The notes: a model not told the origin generated them from the sequence alone. A stretch of DNA of 64,000 nucleotides from Thermoleophilia bacterium (GCA_020845695.1 JADLFG010000031.1:53670-117669); one strand, 5' to 3'; positions 25,990 through 35,932 are shown, counted from the stretch's first letter. Translations and numbers: made by a program.

Positions 25990-26017
25990 AGGGGTCTGAC
26001 CCCGGGGTCAGACCCCT
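25990..26017. repeat. 28-bp perfect palindrome (REP-like)
   Basis: AGGGGTCTGACCCC is followed directly by its exact reverse complement, GGGGTCAGACCCCT. It sits in the gap between the convergent RTX-like and nadA genes. Perfect palindromes of this kind are typical of REP-like dispersed repeats. It could also act as a bidirectional terminator; no T-tract is present. Confidence 0.75.
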
Positions 26018-26046
26018 CAACATTGCACAACCATGAGCGTGCGCGT

Positions 26047-27000
26047 CTAGCCGGTCTGGGCCATCCGCTCAAGTGCGCGGCGGGCGCGGGCGGCGATCTC
26101 GTCGGGCACCGTCACCTCGTGGCGCAGGTCGCGCAGCGAGTCGCGCAGCTTCTCGAGCGTGATCATCTTCATGAACCGGCAGATCGCCTCCTCGGAGACG
26201 GCCTCGAAGCGCTTGCCGGGCGCCTCCCGGCGCAACCGGTGCAGGATCCCCGTCTCGGTCGCGACCAGGAAGCGCTGCTTCGGCGAGTCGCCCGCAAACC
26301 GGATCATCCCCTCCGTCGAGAGGATGTGCGTCGTCTCGGTCCCGAACGCCATGCATTGGCTCGCGCAGCCGCACTCGGGATGCACGAGCAGTTCCGCGTC
26401 GGGTGCGTCCGCCTGCCAGCGCTCGATGTCGGCGGGACGGATCCCCGCGTGCACGTGGCACTCGCCCATCCAGATCGTGAGTCGCCGCCCGGTCACGCGC
26501 TCGACCCAGAGGCCGAGATAGAGATCGGGCAGGAAGAGGATCTCGCGGTCGGCCGGAACCGACTCGACCACAGCCTTCGCGTTCCCCGAAGTGCAGCAGT
26601 AGTCGGATTCGGCCTTCACCTCGGCACTCGTGTTCACGTACGAGACGACGACCGCGCCGGGGTGCTCGGCCTTCCAGGCTCGCAGCTGCTCCGCGGTGAT
26701 CGAGTCGGCAAGCGAGCAGCCCGCGTCGAGGTCGGGGAGCAGCACGAGCTTGTCGGGCGAGAGGATCGCTGCCGTCTCGGCCATGAAGTGGACGCCGCAG
26801 AATGCGATCACCGGTGCGCCGGTGCGTGCGCCCTCCCTCGCCAGCCCGAGCGAGTCCCCGACGAAGTCGGCGACGTCCTGGACCTCCGGCACCTGGTAGT
26901 TGTGGGCGAGGATCACGGCGTTACGCAGGCGGGCGAGCTCTCGCACCTCCTCCTGGAGCTCCTCGATGGAGCTCGCGATCGCTGCGGGCGAGACGGTCAC
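26047..27000 (-). CDS. nadA: Quinolinate synthase
   Basis: A 317-residue [4Fe-4S] enzyme condensing iminoaspartate with dihydroxyacetone phosphate to quinolinate. The threefold-symmetric NadA pattern is clear: [49 protein letters not shown] and HPECGC. The conserved Cys residues in YCCTSGN and PECGC, with CGVHF earlier, can supply the cluster ligands. Its GTG start overlaps the nadC stop as GTGA. It is the last gene of the nadB-nadC-nadA operon. Confidence 0.95.
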   Translation of the reverse strand: MTVSPAAIASSIEELQEEVRELARLRNAVILAHNYQVPEVQDVADFVGDSLGLAREGARTGAPVIAFCGVHFMAETAAILSPDKLVLLPDLDAGCSLADSITAEQLRAWKAEHPGAVVVSYVNTSAEVKAESDYCCTSGNAKAVVESVPADREILFLPDLYLGLWVERVTGRRLTIWMGECHVHAGIRPADIERWQADAPDAELLVHPECGCASQCMAFGTETTHILSTEGMIRFAGDSPKQRFLVATETGILHRLRREAPGKRFEAVSEEAICRFMKMITLEKLRDSLRDLRHEVTVPDEIAARARRALERMAQTG

Positions 27001-27821
27001 GGCAGTACCTCCATGGAGACGTCGAGCGCGCGCGCGGAGTGGGTGAGCGCGCCCGCGGAGATGAAGTCGACCCCGGTCTCGGCGATCGCCCGCACCGTCT
27101 CGCGCGAGACGCCGCCCGAGGCCTCGAGTGTGGCGCGGCCGGCGGCGAGGCGAGCCGCCTCCGCCATGTCCGCGAGGGGCATGTTGTCGAGCAGGATCCG
27201 CTCGGCGCCGGCCGCGAGCGCCTCGCGCACCTGATCGAGCGTGTCGGCCTCGACCTCGACGGGGAGGTCGGGCCGGACGGCGCGCAGGCGCTCGACCGCC
27301 CCGGCGATCCCGTCGAGGAGCGCCAGGTGGTTGTCCTTGACGAGGATCGCGTCGTGCAGGCCGAGTCGGTGGTTTCGCCCCCCGCCGCAGCGAACCGCTT
27401 CCTTCTCGAGCGCCCGCAGCCCCGGCGTCGTCTTGCGCGTGTCGAGGATGACGGCGGCGGTGCCGGCGACCGCGTCGACGAAGGAGCGCGTCAGCGTCGC
27501 GATCCCCGAGAGCCGGCCGAGCAGGTTGAGCGCGGTCCGCTCGCCGGTCAGGAGCGCCCGGGCCGGCCCACGGAGCCGTGCGAGCGCGGCCGGTACGTCG
27601 TCGATCCGGTCGCCGTCTGCCGCGAGCGGCTCGAAGCGGACAGCCGGGTCGAGCTCCGCGAACACGGCCTCCGCGGCCGCGAGGCCGCAGACGACGCCCG
27701 GCTCCTTGAGCCGGATCTCCGCGCGTGCGGACGCACCGGGCTCGAACAGCGTGTCCGTGGTCACGTCGCCGGTTCCGACGTCCTCGGCCAGCGCGACCCG
27801 CACGACCTCGGCGAGAGTCAC
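26997..27821 (-). CDS. nadC: Nicotinate-nucleotide pyrophosphorylase
   Basis: A 274-residue quinolinate phosphoribosyltransferase. The motifs [67 protein letters not shown] and a final [14 protein letters not shown] set are all present, covering the substrate-binding Arg/Lys/His residues. GTG 27821 overlaps the nadB stop, and its own stop overlaps nadA, both as GTGA, giving a tightly coupled three-gene NAD synthesis unit. Confidence 0.95.
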   Translation of the reverse strand: MTLAEVVRVALAEDVGTGDVTTDTLFEPGASARAEIRLKEPGVVCGLAAAEAVFAELDPAVRFEPLAADGDRIDDVPAALARLRGPARALLTGERTALNLLGRLSGIATLTRSFVDAVAGTAAVILDTRKTTPGLRALEKEAVRCGGGRNHRLGLHDAILVKDNHLALLDGIAGAVERLRAVRPDLPVEVEADTLDQVREALAAGAERILLDNMPLADMAEAARLAAGRATLEASGGVSRETVRAIAETGVDFISAGALTHSARALDVSMEVLP

Positions 27822-29212
27822 GGCCAGCGCTCCAGTACGGGCTCGCGCCCGGGGCGGTGGACGACGTGCGCGAGCAGCCCTGGATCCTCGGCCGGGAAAT
27901 CGATCCGGAAGTGGCTGCCGCGGCTCTCGGCGCGCGCGAGCGCGCCCGCAGCGACCAGCCGGGCGAGCGGGTGCGGCGCGGAGCGAAGGCGCTCGAGCCC
28001 GGCGGCGTCGCGGACGAGCCCCGCATCCCGCCAGAGCGCGTGGCGGAGCTCGGGCGTGACGGGCTCCGGCGCGACCGGCGCCGGGGCGGGGGAGAGGCGT
28101 CGCGGCAGCCCGGGCTCCGCCAGGCCGGCGAGAGCGGCGCGGCGCCCGAAGACGAGACATTCGAGCAGGGAGTTCGACGCGAGCCGGTTGGCGCCGTGGA
28201 GCCCGGTGCAGGCGCACTCGCCGGCAGCGTAGAGGCCGGGCACCTCGGTGCGGCCGTCGAGATCCGTGACGATCCCGCCCATCGTGTAGTGAGCGGCGGG
28301 GCTGACGGGAATCGGTTCCGCCCCCGGATCGAACCCCGCCTCGGCGAGCTTGTCCATCAGGGCTGGGAAGCGGCTTCTGTCGACGGGGCGCAGGTCGAGC
28401 GCGACGCCGCCCCGCTCGTCGATCGCACGGGCGACGACGTCGCGCGGCGCCAGCTCGTCCGTGAACCGCCGCCCCTGCGCGTCGAGGAGCAGCGCGCCCT
28501 CGCCGCGCAGCGCCTCCGACAGGAGCAGGCCGTTCCCGGCGACGACGGTCGGGTGGAACTGGACGAACTCGAGGTCGGCAAGCGCCCCGCCGGCCCGGTA
28601 GGCCATCACCATGCCCTCGCCAACCGTGCCGGGCGGGTTCGTCGTCCGCTCCCAGAGCGCGGCCATCCCACCGGTGGCGAGCACGACGGCCCGGCCGGCG
28701 AGAGCGCCAGCGTCGGTCTGGATGCCGACGCAGCGGCCGCCGTCCAGCCAGATCCCCGCCCCGCGGCGGTCGAGGACGTCGATGCCGGGGTGGTCGAGAA
28801 CGCGTCCCGCGAGCACCCTGGCGATCCGCTCGCCGGTCGCGCCGCCGCCAGCGTGCACGATCCGCCGGCGCGAATGCCCGCCCTCGAGTCCGAGCCCCTC
28901 GTCGAACTCGACGCCGAGCTCGACCAGATCGACGATCCGGGCGGCCGCCTCGCGCGTGAGCACGTCCACGGCGGCCGGGCTCGAGAGCCCCCGGCCGGCG
29001 TGCAGGGTGTCTTCGGCATGGAGCGCGGGGGAGTCGTCCTCGCCCAGCGCGGCAGCCACGCCCCCCTGGGCGTGCCAGCTCGACGCGGCCCGGGGCGACC
29101 CGCGCGAGACGAGCGCTACTCGTCCCTCACCGGCCGTGCAGAGCGCGGCGAACAGACCGGCGATTCCGCCGCCGACGACGACGAGGTCGTAGCGAGGCTC
29201 TCCGCGTGCCAT
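27818..29212 (-). CDS. nadB: L-aspartate oxidase
   Basis: A 464-residue flavoprotein, somewhat shorter than the 530-540 residues of E. coli NadB. It has the FAD-binding [14 protein letters not shown] near the N-terminus, [21 protein letters not shown], and [27 protein letters not shown] in pieces near residues 300-330. It oxidises aspartate to iminoaspartate for NadA. It is the first gene of the operon. A TAAACT element 18 bases upstream overlaps the promoter of the divergent regulator gene nrtR. Confidence 0.94.
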   Translation of the reverse strand: MARGEPRYDLVVVGGGIAGLFAALCTAGEGRVALVSRGSPRAASSWHAQGGVAAALGEDDSPALHAEDTLHAGRGLSSPAAVDVLTREAAARIVDLVELGVEFDEGLGLEGGHSRRRIVHAGGGATGERIARVLAGRVLDHPGIDVLDRRGAGIWLDGGRCVGIQTDAGALAGRAVVLATGGMAALWERTTNPPGTVGEGMVMAYRAGGALADLEFVQFHPTVVAGNGLLLSEALRGEGALLLDAQGRRFTDELAPRDVVARAIDERGGVALDLRPVDRSRFPALMDKLAEAGFDPGAEPIPVSPAAHYTMGGIVTDLDGRTEVPGLYAAGECACTGLHGANRLASNSLLECLVFGRRAALAGLAEPGLPRRLSPAPAPVAPEPVTPELRHALWRDAGLVRDAAGLERLRSAPHPLARLVAAGALARAESRGSHFRIDFPAEDPGLLAHVVHRPGREPVLERWP

Positions 29213-29224
29213 CCGACGCCAACC

Positions 29225-29274
29225 CGTGCTAGTTTACGACCATGAATCGAAAACCTCGGCTAGAGTCTAGCACG
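29225..29274. promoter_or_regulatory. Divergent nadB/nrtR promoter and candidate NrtR operator
   Basis: CGTGCTAG (29225-29232) and CTAGCACG (29267-29274) form an 8-bp inverted repeat around the nrtR start. Inside are TAGTTT, six bases before the nrtR ATG, and on the other strand TAAACT, serving nadB. The 11-bp palindrome CTAGAGTCTAG (29260-29270) is a second site. Binding here would repress both directions at once. The exact operator is inferred from symmetry, not known. Confidence 0.5.
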
Positions 29275-29982
29275 GCAGCTTCGGACGAGGGCGGCCCAGC
29301 GCGCCCGTTCGGCCCGGCGCACGTGACGCTCGCGGTCGTGCTCCAGGTGCGGACCGGGAGGCTGCGGGTGCTGCTCTGGCAGCGTGGGAGGGAGCCGTAC
29401 GCGGGCCTCTGGGCCCTGCCCGGCGGCTACCTCGCGCAGGAGGAGACGCTCGAGGCGTCGATTCGCCGCCACCTCGCAGCGAAGGTGGACGTGCGCGAGC
29501 TGTCGCACCTCGAGCAGCTCGAGACCCTCTCAGGCCCCGGGCGCCACCCGGCCGAGTGGCAGCTCGCGACCGCCTACCTCGGGCTCGTACCGACCGACGC
29601 CGACCCGGCGCTGCCCCCCGACACGCGCTGGCATCCGGTCGACGAGTTGCCGCAGCTCGCGTTCGACCACGCGGCGATCGTGCCGGCCGGGCGGGAGCGC
29701 CTGCGCGCGAAGCTCTCCTACACCAACATCGGCTTCGCGCTCGCGCCGCTCGAGTTCACGATCTCCGAGCTGCGCGACCTCTACGTCGCCGCCCTGGGTC
29801 ACGAGGTGTCGGCGACGAATCTCCAGCGGATCCTCGTTCGCCGCCGGTTGCTCGAGCCGACCGGTGGCAGGCGCGAGCCCGGCCGCGCGGGCGGACGGCC
29901 CGCGGCGCTGTTTCGCTTCCGCGTGCGCCGGCTCGAAGTGACCGACCAGTTCGCGGTGCTGCGCCCGCCCGGGCTGAGCTGA
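29242..29982 (+). CDS. nrtR: NrtR: Nudix-related transcriptional regulator of NAD synthesis
   Basis: A 246-residue two-domain protein. Residues about 27-155 form a Nudix-like domain and 165-246 a winged helix (NIGFALAPLEFTISELRDLY starts it). The Nudix box is degenerate: where REuxEE is expected it reads R-H-L-A-A-K (76-81), losing the catalytic glutamates, as in NrtR repressors that bind ADP-ribose without hydrolysing it. It is divergent from nadB, so control of nadBCA is the obvious role. ATG 29242 has TAGTTT six bases upstream. Confidence 0.9.
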   Translation: MNRKPRLESSTAASDEGGPARPFGPAHVTLAVVLQVRTGRLRVLLWQRGREPYAGLWALPGGYLAQEETLEASIRRHLAAKVDVRELSHLEQLETLSGPGRHPAEWQLATAYLGLVPTDADPALPPDTRWHPVDELPQLAFDHAAIVPAGRERLRAKLSYTNIGFALAPLEFTISELRDLYVAALGHEVSATNLQRILVRRRLLEPTGGRREPGRAGGRPAALFRFRVRRLEVTDQFAVLRPPGLS

Positions 29983-30003
29983 CGGTCGCGCGGCGGCGAG
30001 CCT

Positions 30004-30705
30004 TCAGACCGCGTCGATCGCGGCGCGCAGCGAGGCGGCGAAGTCGCGCAGGCCGTCCGGGCCGGACTCGTCGGCAACCTGGATCGCGCGGCTGCCGACC
30101 ACGATCCCGTCGGCGAGCGCCGCCGCCTCGGCCGCCTGCTCCGGCGTCGAGATCCCGAAGCCCGCGTAGAGCGGCACGTCCGTGACCGCTCTGGCGCGCG
30201 CGACCAGCTCGGGGAGCTGGCTCGACAGCGCCGACCGCGCCCCGGTCGTCCCGGTCAGCGTCACGAGGTAGAGCCACCCGTCCGTGTTCCCGGCCGCCAG
30301 GCGGATCCGCTCGGTCGGCGTGGTCGGTGCGACGAGCTGGATCCGCCGCACCTCCGGCCGCGCCTCGACCGGCAGGTCGGCGACGATGAAGCCCGTCGCC
30401 CCCGCGGCGCGGGCGTCGTCGCGGAAGTTCTCGTAGCCGTAGGCCTCGAGGATCGACGCGTACGTCATCGGGATGAGCGGCACCGCGACGCGGCGCCGGC
30501 ACTCGGCGAGACAGTCGAGGCACGCGCGCGTGCGCATGCCCCTCGCCAGCGCGCGCTCGCCCGCGAGGCGGATCACGGGCCCGTCGGCGAGCGGATCGGA
30601 GAACGGGAAGCCGAGCTCGACGAGATCGGCGCCGCCCGCCACGGCCGCCTCGGCGAGCTCCGGCGTCTCCGGCCCGGCCATCAGATAGATCGAGAGGCGC
30701 TTCAC
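30004..30705 (-). CDS. trpA: Tryptophan synthase alpha chain
   Basis: A 233-residue TIM-barrel enzyme releasing indole from indole-3-glycerol phosphate. The catalytic Glu ([10 protein letters not shown]) and Asp (DPLADGPVI) are present, as are PLIPMTY and YAGFGIST. It is 25-35 residues shorter than typical TrpA because it begins at beta-strand 1 (LSIYLMAG), lacking the N-terminal helix alpha-0. GTG 30705 overlaps the trpB stop as GTGA. It is the last gene of the trp operon. Confidence 0.93.
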   Translation of the reverse strand: MKRLSIYLMAGPETPELAEAAVAGGADLVELGFPFSDPLADGPVIRLAGERALARGMRTRACLDCLAECRRRVAVPLIPMTYASILEAYGYENFRDDARAAGATGFIVADLPVEARPEVRRIQLVAPTTPTERIRLAAGNTDGWLYLVTLTGTTGARSALSSQLPELVARARAVTDVPLYAGFGISTPEQAAEAAALADGIVVGSRAIQVADESGPDGLRDFAASLRAAIDAV

Positions 30706-31832
30706 TCCCGCTCCAGCACGGTCTGGAGGTCCTTGTCGCCGCGCCCCGAGAGGCAGACCAGCACGAGCTCCTCGTCGAGCAGGAGCGCCTGCGCGAGCGC
30801 GTGCGCCGGCTCGAGCGCCGGGATGATCCCCTCGCGCTCGGCGAGCAGGTGGAAGGCGGCGAGCGCCTGCTCGTCGCTGATCGGCAGGTACTCGGCGCGG
30901 CCGGTGTCCCGCAGCCACGCGTGCTCCGGGCCGACGCCCGGGTAGTCGAGCCCGGCCGAGATCGAGTGGGCATCGAGGATCTGCCCGTCCTCGTCGGCGA
31001 GGATCGCCGAGCGGGAACCGTGGAGGACGCCGGTGCGGCCGCGCCCGAGACTGGCGGCCCCGGCGGCCTCGACCCCGACGAGGCGCACGCCGGCGTCGTC
31101 GAGGAAGCCGGCGAACGTGCCGATCGCGTTCGAGCCACCGCCGACGGCCGCGACGACGGCCTCGGGGAGGCGGCCCGCCGCCGCCAGCATCTGCTCGCGC
31201 GACTCCCGGCCGATCACCGCCTGCAGCTCGCGCACGAGCGCCGGGTACGGGTGCGGACCGGCGCAGGAGCCGATCAGGTAGTAGGTCGTCTCGACGTTCG
31301 TGATCCAGTCGCGGATCGCCTCGCTCATCGCCTCCTTGAGCGTGCGCGTGCCGAGCTCGACCGGCTCGACCCGCGCGCCGAGCAGGCGCATCCGCTCCAC
31401 GTTCGGGTGCTGGCGGCGGATGTCCTCCGCGCCCATGTAGACGACGCACTGAAGGCCGAAGCGGGCGCAGACGGTGGCGGTCGCGACACCGTGCTGGCCC
31501 GCGCCCGTCTCGGCGACGACCCGCCGCTTTCCGAGTCGCACGGCGAGCAGCGCCTGCCCGAGCGCGTTGTTGATCTTGTGCGCGCCCGTGTGGCAGAGAT
31601 CCTCCCGCTTCAGGTAGAGCCGCCGCCCGGGCGCGAGCCGCTCGGCCAGGTAGAGCGGAGTCGGGCGGCCCGCGAACGTGCGCAGGAGCCCGTCCAGCTC
31701 CGCCCAGTAGCCCGTGTCCTCGCGCGCGGCCGCCCAGCCGGCCTCGAGCTCGTCGAGCGCAGGGACGAGCGTCTCGGGGACGTAGCGGCCCCCGTAGGGC
31801 CCGTAGGTGCCGATTGCCTCAGCCTGTGTCAT
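30702..31832 (-). CDS. trpB: Tryptophan synthase beta chain
   Basis: A 376-residue PLP enzyme joining indole and serine. YGGRYVPE opens the protein. The PLP lysine is Lys86 in [10 protein letters not shown], and later motifs include [46 protein letters not shown] and the C-terminal SGRGDKD. This is the TrpB1 type that partners TrpA. ATG 31832 overlaps the trpCF stop as ATGA. Confidence 0.96.
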   Translation of the reverse strand: MTQAEAIGTYGPYGGRYVPETLVPALDELEAGWAAAREDTGYWAELDGLLRTFAGRPTPLYLAERLAPGRRLYLKREDLCHTGAHKINNALGQALLAVRLGKRRVVAETGAGQHGVATATVCARFGLQCVVYMGAEDIRRQHPNVERMRLLGARVEPVELGTRTLKEAMSEAIRDWITNVETTYYLIGSCAGPHPYPALVRELQAVIGRESREQMLAAAGRLPEAVVAAVGGGSNAIGTFAGFLDDAGVRLVGVEAAGAASLGRGRTGVLHGSRSAILADEDGQILDAHSISAGLDYPGVGPEHAWLRDTGRAEYLPISDEQALAAFHLLAEREGIIPALEPAHALAQALLLDEELVLVCLSGRGDKDLQTVLERE

Positions 31833-32986
31833 GCGCGTACCGCCTCCACGAATGCTCGAATCCTGTCTCCGTCCTTGATCCCCGGCGCCGTCTCGAGGCT
31901 GCGAGCCGCATCCACGGCCCACGGCCGGACGAGCTCGATCGCGGCCCGAACGTTCTCTGGTCCGAGCCCGCCGGCGAGCACGACCCGCCCAGACCGGCCG
32001 GCGGCGCGCCGCCAGTGCTCGCCGTCCTCGCCGAGCCAGGGCAGGTCGGCGACGCTCGCGACCGCCTCGCCCGCGCGGTAGAGGACGGCGTCGCGGGCGC
32101 GGTGGCCGTTCTCCTCCGGGTAGAGCTGCACCAGGTCGGCGCCCGCGTCCGCGACCCGTCCGACGTGGACCGAGACAGAGAGCATCGTCTTGGGCACCGG
32201 CAGGACGGCGCGGGCGCGGCGCGGCGTGTCGGCGAGGATGAAGCCGGCCAGGTCGGCGCCGGCCTCGGCCGCCGCGGTCACGTCCTCCTCCCGCGTGAGG
32301 CCGCAGATCTTGACGAGCGGCCGGGCGAGCAACCCGGCGAGCCGCGCACCGGGATCCCCGGCCCTCATCAGGGCGGAGCCGACGAGGATCGCGGCGGCGC
32401 CGGCGAGCTCGGCGGCCGCGCCCTGGGCGCGGCTCTCGATCCCGCTCTCGGCGACGATCACGCGCTCGCGCGGGGCGGCGGCGACGAGCTCGAGCTGGCG
32501 CGCCCGGTCGATCCGGAAGGTCGAGAGGTCGCGGGCGTTGATCCCGATCGGGTCGGCGCCGAGCGCCACGGCCCGCTCGAGCTCGGCCGCGTCGTGGGCC
32601 TCGACGAGCGTGTCGAGACCGAGCCGGTGCGCGTACGCGCGAAGTTGCGCCGTCTCCCCGTCGCCGAGGTCGCGCAGGAGCAGCAGCGCGGCGTCGGCGC
32701 CGGCCTCCTTCGCGGTGCGCAGATCGTCCTCGGTCGTGAAGAAGCCCTTGGCGAGCAGCGGCAGGGTGGTCGCGGCGCGGGCGGCGCGCAGGTCGTCGAA
32801 GGAGCCGCCGAAGCGCTCGCCGTCGACGAGAATCGAGACCGCCGCGGCGCCGGCGCGCTCGTAGGCGGCGGCGAGCGCCGCCGGGTCGGCGTCCGGGCGC
32901 AGGTCGCCGGCCGAGGGCGAGCGGCGTTTGACCTCGGCGATCGCCGCCAGGCCGGGTGCCGCGAGCGCGTCACGGAAGCGTCCCAT
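31829..32986 (-). CDS. trpC: Fused indole-3-glycerol phosphate synthase / PRA isomerase
   Basis: A 385-residue bifunctional protein. Residues 1-218 are Trp[27 protein letters not shown] and VAESGI include the catalytic Lys and Glu residues. Residues about 222-385 are Trp[12 protein letters not shown] with the general-base Cys, [21 protein letters not shown] and a final VDAARSLE...PGIKD. The TrpC-TrpF order matches the E. coli fusion, which is uncommon in actinobacteria. The TrpF half is short (about 164 residues) but keeps its motifs. The ATG overlaps the trpD stop by one base (TGATG). Confidence 0.92.
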   Translation of the reverse strand: MGRFRDALAAPGLAAIAEVKRRSPSAGDLRPDADPAALAAAYERAGAAAVSILVDGERFGGSFDDLRAARAATTLPLLAKGFFTTEDDLRTAKEAGADAALLLLRDLGDGETAQLRAYAHRLGLDTLVEAHDAAELERAVALGADPIGINARDLSTFRIDRARQLELVAAAPRERVIVAESGIESRAQGAAAELAGAAAILVGSALMRAGDPGARLAGLLARPLVKICGLTREEDVTAAAEAGADLAGFILADTPRRARAVLPVPKTMLSVSVHVGRVADAGADLVQLYPEENGHRARDAVLYRAGEAVASVADLPWLGEDGEHWRRAAGRSGRVVLAGGLGPENVRAAIELVRPWAVDAARSLETAPGIKDGDRIRAFVEAVRA

Positions 32987-34044
32987 CAGCGAGCCTCCGG
33001 GACGTCCTGTAGGGGCCGGACCGGTCCGGCCCGCTCGCCCCGCGAGAACGCGGCGAGCTGCTCGAGGCGCTCGCCCGCGGTACCCGAGTCGAGCGCCTCC
33101 GCAGCGAGCGCGAGCCCCTCGCGCAGGTCGCGCGCGTGCCCGGCGGCCGCGATCGCGCCCGCCGCGTTCAGCGAGACGGCGTCTCGTTTCGGCCCGCGGG
33201 CACCCGCGAAGATCTCGCGGATCGCGCGGGCGTTGTCCGCCGGCGAGTCGCCAGCGAGCGCGGAGGGAGCGCAGCGGGGCACGCCCAGGTCGAGCGGATC
33301 GATCTCGCGCCGCGTGACCGTGCCCCCGGCAACCTCGCAGACCAGGTTCGGTCCGCTCGGGGAGAGCTCGTCGATCCCGCCGGCGCCGTGGACGACGAAG
33401 GCGCGCTCGGCTCCGAGCTGGGCGAGCACGGCCCCGATCGTCGCCACGAGCTCGGGGTCGTAGACGCCGACCACCTGGGCGCGCGCCCCGGCCGGGTTCG
33501 TGAGCGGTCCGAGCACGTTGAAGACCGTGCGGGTGCCGAGCTCCCGGCGGACCGGGGCGGCGTGGCGCATCGCCGGGTGGTGGGCGGGCGCGAACAGGAA
33601 GCCGAAGCCGAGCTCGTCGATCGACCGCTCGATCCGCACGGCCGGCTGCTCGAGCTCGAAGCCGAGCGCCTCGAGCACGTCCGCCGAGCCCGAGGCGGAG
33701 GAGACGGCGCGGTTGCCGTGCTTCGCGACCCCCGCGCCGGCGGCCGCGGCGACGAGCGCGGCCGCGGTCGAGATGTTGAAGGTCCGGGCCCCGTCGCCGC
33801 CGGTGCCGGCGGTGTCGACGAGGTCGCGCCGTCGCGGGTGGACGGCGAGGACGTGCGCCCGCATCGCCTCGGCGCAGCCGGCGATCTCATCCGGCGTCTC
33901 CCGCTTCAGGCGCAGCGCGACGAGGAACGCCCCGATCTGGGCGGGCGTCGCCTCGCCGCCCATGATCTCGCCCATCACCTCGCGCGCCTCGGCCCGGCCG
34001 AGATCGCGGCCGTCGAGCAGCCGGGCGAGCGCCGCCTGGATCAC
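32986..34044 (-). CDS. trpD: Anthranilate phosphoribosyltransferase
   Basis: A 352-residue enzyme transferring phosphoribose from PRPP to anthranilate. GTGGDGARTFNIST binds PRPP, KHGNRAVSSASGSADVLEALG follows in the anthranilate tunnel, and NVLGPLTNPAGA and VHGAGGIDELSP are also intact. GTG 34044 overlaps the trpG stop as GTGA. It is a separate protein here, not fused to TrpG. Confidence 0.95.
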   Translation of the reverse strand: MIQAALARLLDGRDLGRAEAREVMGEIMGGEATPAQIGAFLVALRLKRETPDEIAGCAEAMRAHVLAVHPRRRDLVDTAGTGGDGARTFNISTAAALVAAAAGAGVAKHGNRAVSSASGSADVLEALGFELEQPAVRIERSIDELGFGFLFAPAHHPAMRHAAPVRRELGTRTVFNVLGPLTNPAGARAQVVGVYDPELVATIGAVLAQLGAERAFVVHGAGGIDELSPSGPNLVCEVAGGTVTRREIDPLDLGVPRCAPSALAGDSPADNARAIREIFAGARGPKRDAVSLNAAGAIAAAGHARDLREGLALAAEALDSGTAGERLEQLAAFSRGERAGPVRPLQDVPEAR

Positions 34045-34619
34045 CTGCCCGCTCCCTCGAGGAAGCGGCGACCGAGCTCGGGGCCGAGCGGCGTCAGCAC
34101 CGACTCCGGGTGGAACTGGATCCCGTCGATCGGGTGCTCGTGGTGGCGGACGGCCATCACCTCGCCGTCGTCGGTGGTCGCGCAGACCTCGAGGCAGTCG
34201 GGGACGCGAACGGCGGCGAGCGAGTGGTAGCGGCCCGCCTCGAGCGGGCTCGGCAGCCCGGCGAAGAGGCCGCGGCCGTCGTGCTCGACCCGGCTCGCCT
34301 TGCCGTGAACGAGGCGTCTCGCCGGTCCAATCTCGCCGCCGAACGCCTCGACGATCGCCTGGTGGCCGAGACAGACGCCGAGGGTGGGCACGCGCGGGCC
34401 GAGCCGCTTCACGATCTCGAGCGTGGCGCCGGAGTCGGCCGGGCGGCCGGGACCGGGGGAGATGACGAGGTGCGTGGGCGCGAGCGCCTCGGCGCCCTCG
34501 GCGTCGATCCGGTCGTTGCGGATCACCGTCACCTCCGCGCCGGCCTCCTCGAGCAGGTGCGCGAGGTTGTAGGTGAAGCTGTCGTAGTTGTCGACGAGGA
34601 GGACGCGGGCGCGGCTCAC
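34041..34619 (-). CDS. trpG: Anthranilate synthase glutamine amidotransferase
   Basis: A 192-residue class I amidotransferase. DNYDSFTYNL opens the fold, the nucleophile is Cys83 in GVCLGHQ, and the His/Glu pair is in FHPES. It gives ammonia to TrpE; the same subunit may also serve PabB, as in other actinobacteria. The GTG 34619 start is used because the upstream in-frame sequence lies inside trpE and looks non-native. It overlaps the trpE stop as GTGA. Confidence 0.93.
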   Translation of the reverse strand: MSRARVLLVDNYDSFTYNLAHLLEEAGAEVTVIRNDRIDAEGAEALAPTHLVISPGPGRPADSGATLEIVKRLGPRVPTLGVCLGHQAIVEAFGGEIGPARRLVHGKASRVEHDGRGLFAGLPSPLEAGRYHSLAAVRVPDCLEVCATTDDGEVMAVRHHEHPIDGIQFHPESVLTPLGPELGRRFLEGAGR

Positions 34620-35869
34620 GGGCTTCCCTCCGCGAGCTCGATCGCGTGCTCGAGCGCGGCCAGCTTGTTCAGGCACTCCTGGTACTCGGCGGTCGGGTCG
34701 GAGTCGGCGACGATACCGGCTCCGGCCTGGACACGGGCGACGCCGCCGGCGAGCACGATCGTCCGGATGCCGATGCAGGTATCGAAGGCGCTGCCGGCCG
34801 GGAGGGCGTAGCCGACGGCGCCGGCGTAGGGGCCGCGGCGGTAGCCCTCGAGCTCGGAGATGATCTGCATCGCCCGCACCTTCGGCGCTCCCGAGACGGT
34901 GCCGGCGGGGAAGCAGGCCCGGAGGAGGTCGAAGGGGCCGAAGCCGGGCGCCAGCACGCCCGCGACCTCGGAGACGAGGTGCGTGACGTGCGAGTAGCGC
35001 TCCGCTTGGAGGAACCGCTCGACCCGGACGGTGCCGGCCGTGCAGACGCGGGAGAGGTCGTTGCGGCCGAGGTCGACGAGCATCACGTGCTCGGCCCGGT
35101 CCTTCTCGGACGCGAGCAGCCGCTCCTCGTCGCCCTCGCCGGGGCGGGTCGTTCCGGCGATCGGGTTCACGCTCGCGCGGGTGCCCTCGAGCTTGACGAG
35201 CGTCTCGGGCGAGGAGCCGATGAGCGAGACCGGTCCGAGCTCGAGCAGGAACAGGTAGGGGGACGGGTTGACGCGCCGAAGCGCCCGGTAGATCGAGACC
35301 GCGGAGGCGGGCGTCTCGCGCTCGGCGCGCTGGGAGAGCACGATCTGGAACGCGTCGCCGGCACGGATGTGCTCCTTGGCGCGGCGAACGCCCTCCTCGT
35401 ACTCCTGCCGGGAGGGGTAGCGGCGGGTGGGGCCTCTCGCCCCCGCGTCCGTCTCCGGTAGCGGCGGCGCCGGCCCGTCGAGGCGCGCGGCCACCTCGTC
35501 GCGGTCGCCGGCGAGCACCTCGGCGACGCCGAGCAGGTGGTCGAAGCGCACGAGCGTGTGCGGGACGACGAACAGGCTCTCGGGCAGCCCCGGGCCGCTG
35601 TCGGGAAGCTGCACGGTCGGCTCCAGCGTCGCGATGTGGTCGTAGCCGAGGTAGCCGACGACCGGCGCTCCGCCCTCGACCGCCCGCTCGGCCTCCTCGA
35701 AGCCGACGAGCCGCGAGCCGGAGCCGAGCAGGCTGTAGCGGCCGAGCCGGCCCTGCTCGACGGACTCGAGCAGGAAGCTCGGCTCGCCGCCGTCGCGCAG
35801 GCGCAGGTAGGCGCCGAGCGGGGTGATCAGGTCGGCGGAGATCTCGGCTCTGGCTGGGGTGCGAATCAT
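34616..35869 (-). CDS. trpE: Anthranilate synthase component I
   Basis: A 417-residue chorismate-utilising enzyme. The C-terminal catalytic domain has SQRAE, LIGSSPETLVKLEG, PIAGTTRPG, EHVMLVDLGRNDLSRVC, FPAGTVSGAPKVRAMQII and AGAGIVADSDP. It is shorter than the 500-520 residues of many TrpE; the N-terminal regulatory domain is compact. ATG 35869 lies 11 bases after the U-tract of an attenuator, so its expression depends on read-through. It is the first structural gene of trpE-G-D-CF-B-A. Confidence 0.94.
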   Translation of the reverse strand: MIRTPARAEISADLITPLGAYLRLRDGGEPSFLLESVEQGRLGRYSLLGSGSRLVGFEEAERAVEGGAPVVGYLGYDHIATLEPTVQLPDSGPGLPESLFVVPHTLVRFDHLLGVAEVLAGDRDEVAARLDGPAPPLPETDAGARGPTRRYPSRQEYEEGVRRAKEHIRAGDAFQIVLSQRAERETPASAVSIYRALRRVNPSPYLFLLELGPVSLIGSSPETLVKLEGTRASVNPIAGTTRPGEGDEERLLASEKDRAEHVMLVDLGRNDLSRVCTAGTVRVERFLQAERYSHVTHLVSEVAGVLAPGFGPFDLLRACFPAGTVSGAPKVRAMQIISELEGYRRGPYAGAVGYALPAGSAFDTCIGIRTIVLAGGVARVQAGAGIVADSDPTAEYQECLNKLAALEHAIELAEGSP

Positions 35870-35879
35870 CGTCTTCTCG

Positions 35880-35912
35880 GAAAACAAAAAGACCCCCGGG
35901 TTGCGAGGGTCT
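35880..35912 (-). terminator. trp operon attenuator (intrinsic terminator)
   Basis: On the transcribed strand AGACCC (35912-35907) pairs with GGGTCT (35895-35890) across an 11-base loop. It is followed by TTTTGTTTT, the only clear U-tract terminator noticed in the window. It sits between the leader-peptide gene and trpE, exactly where a transcription attenuator belongs. Confidence 0.85.
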
Positions 35913-35932
35913 CGAGCGTGTCGGGCTGTCGT

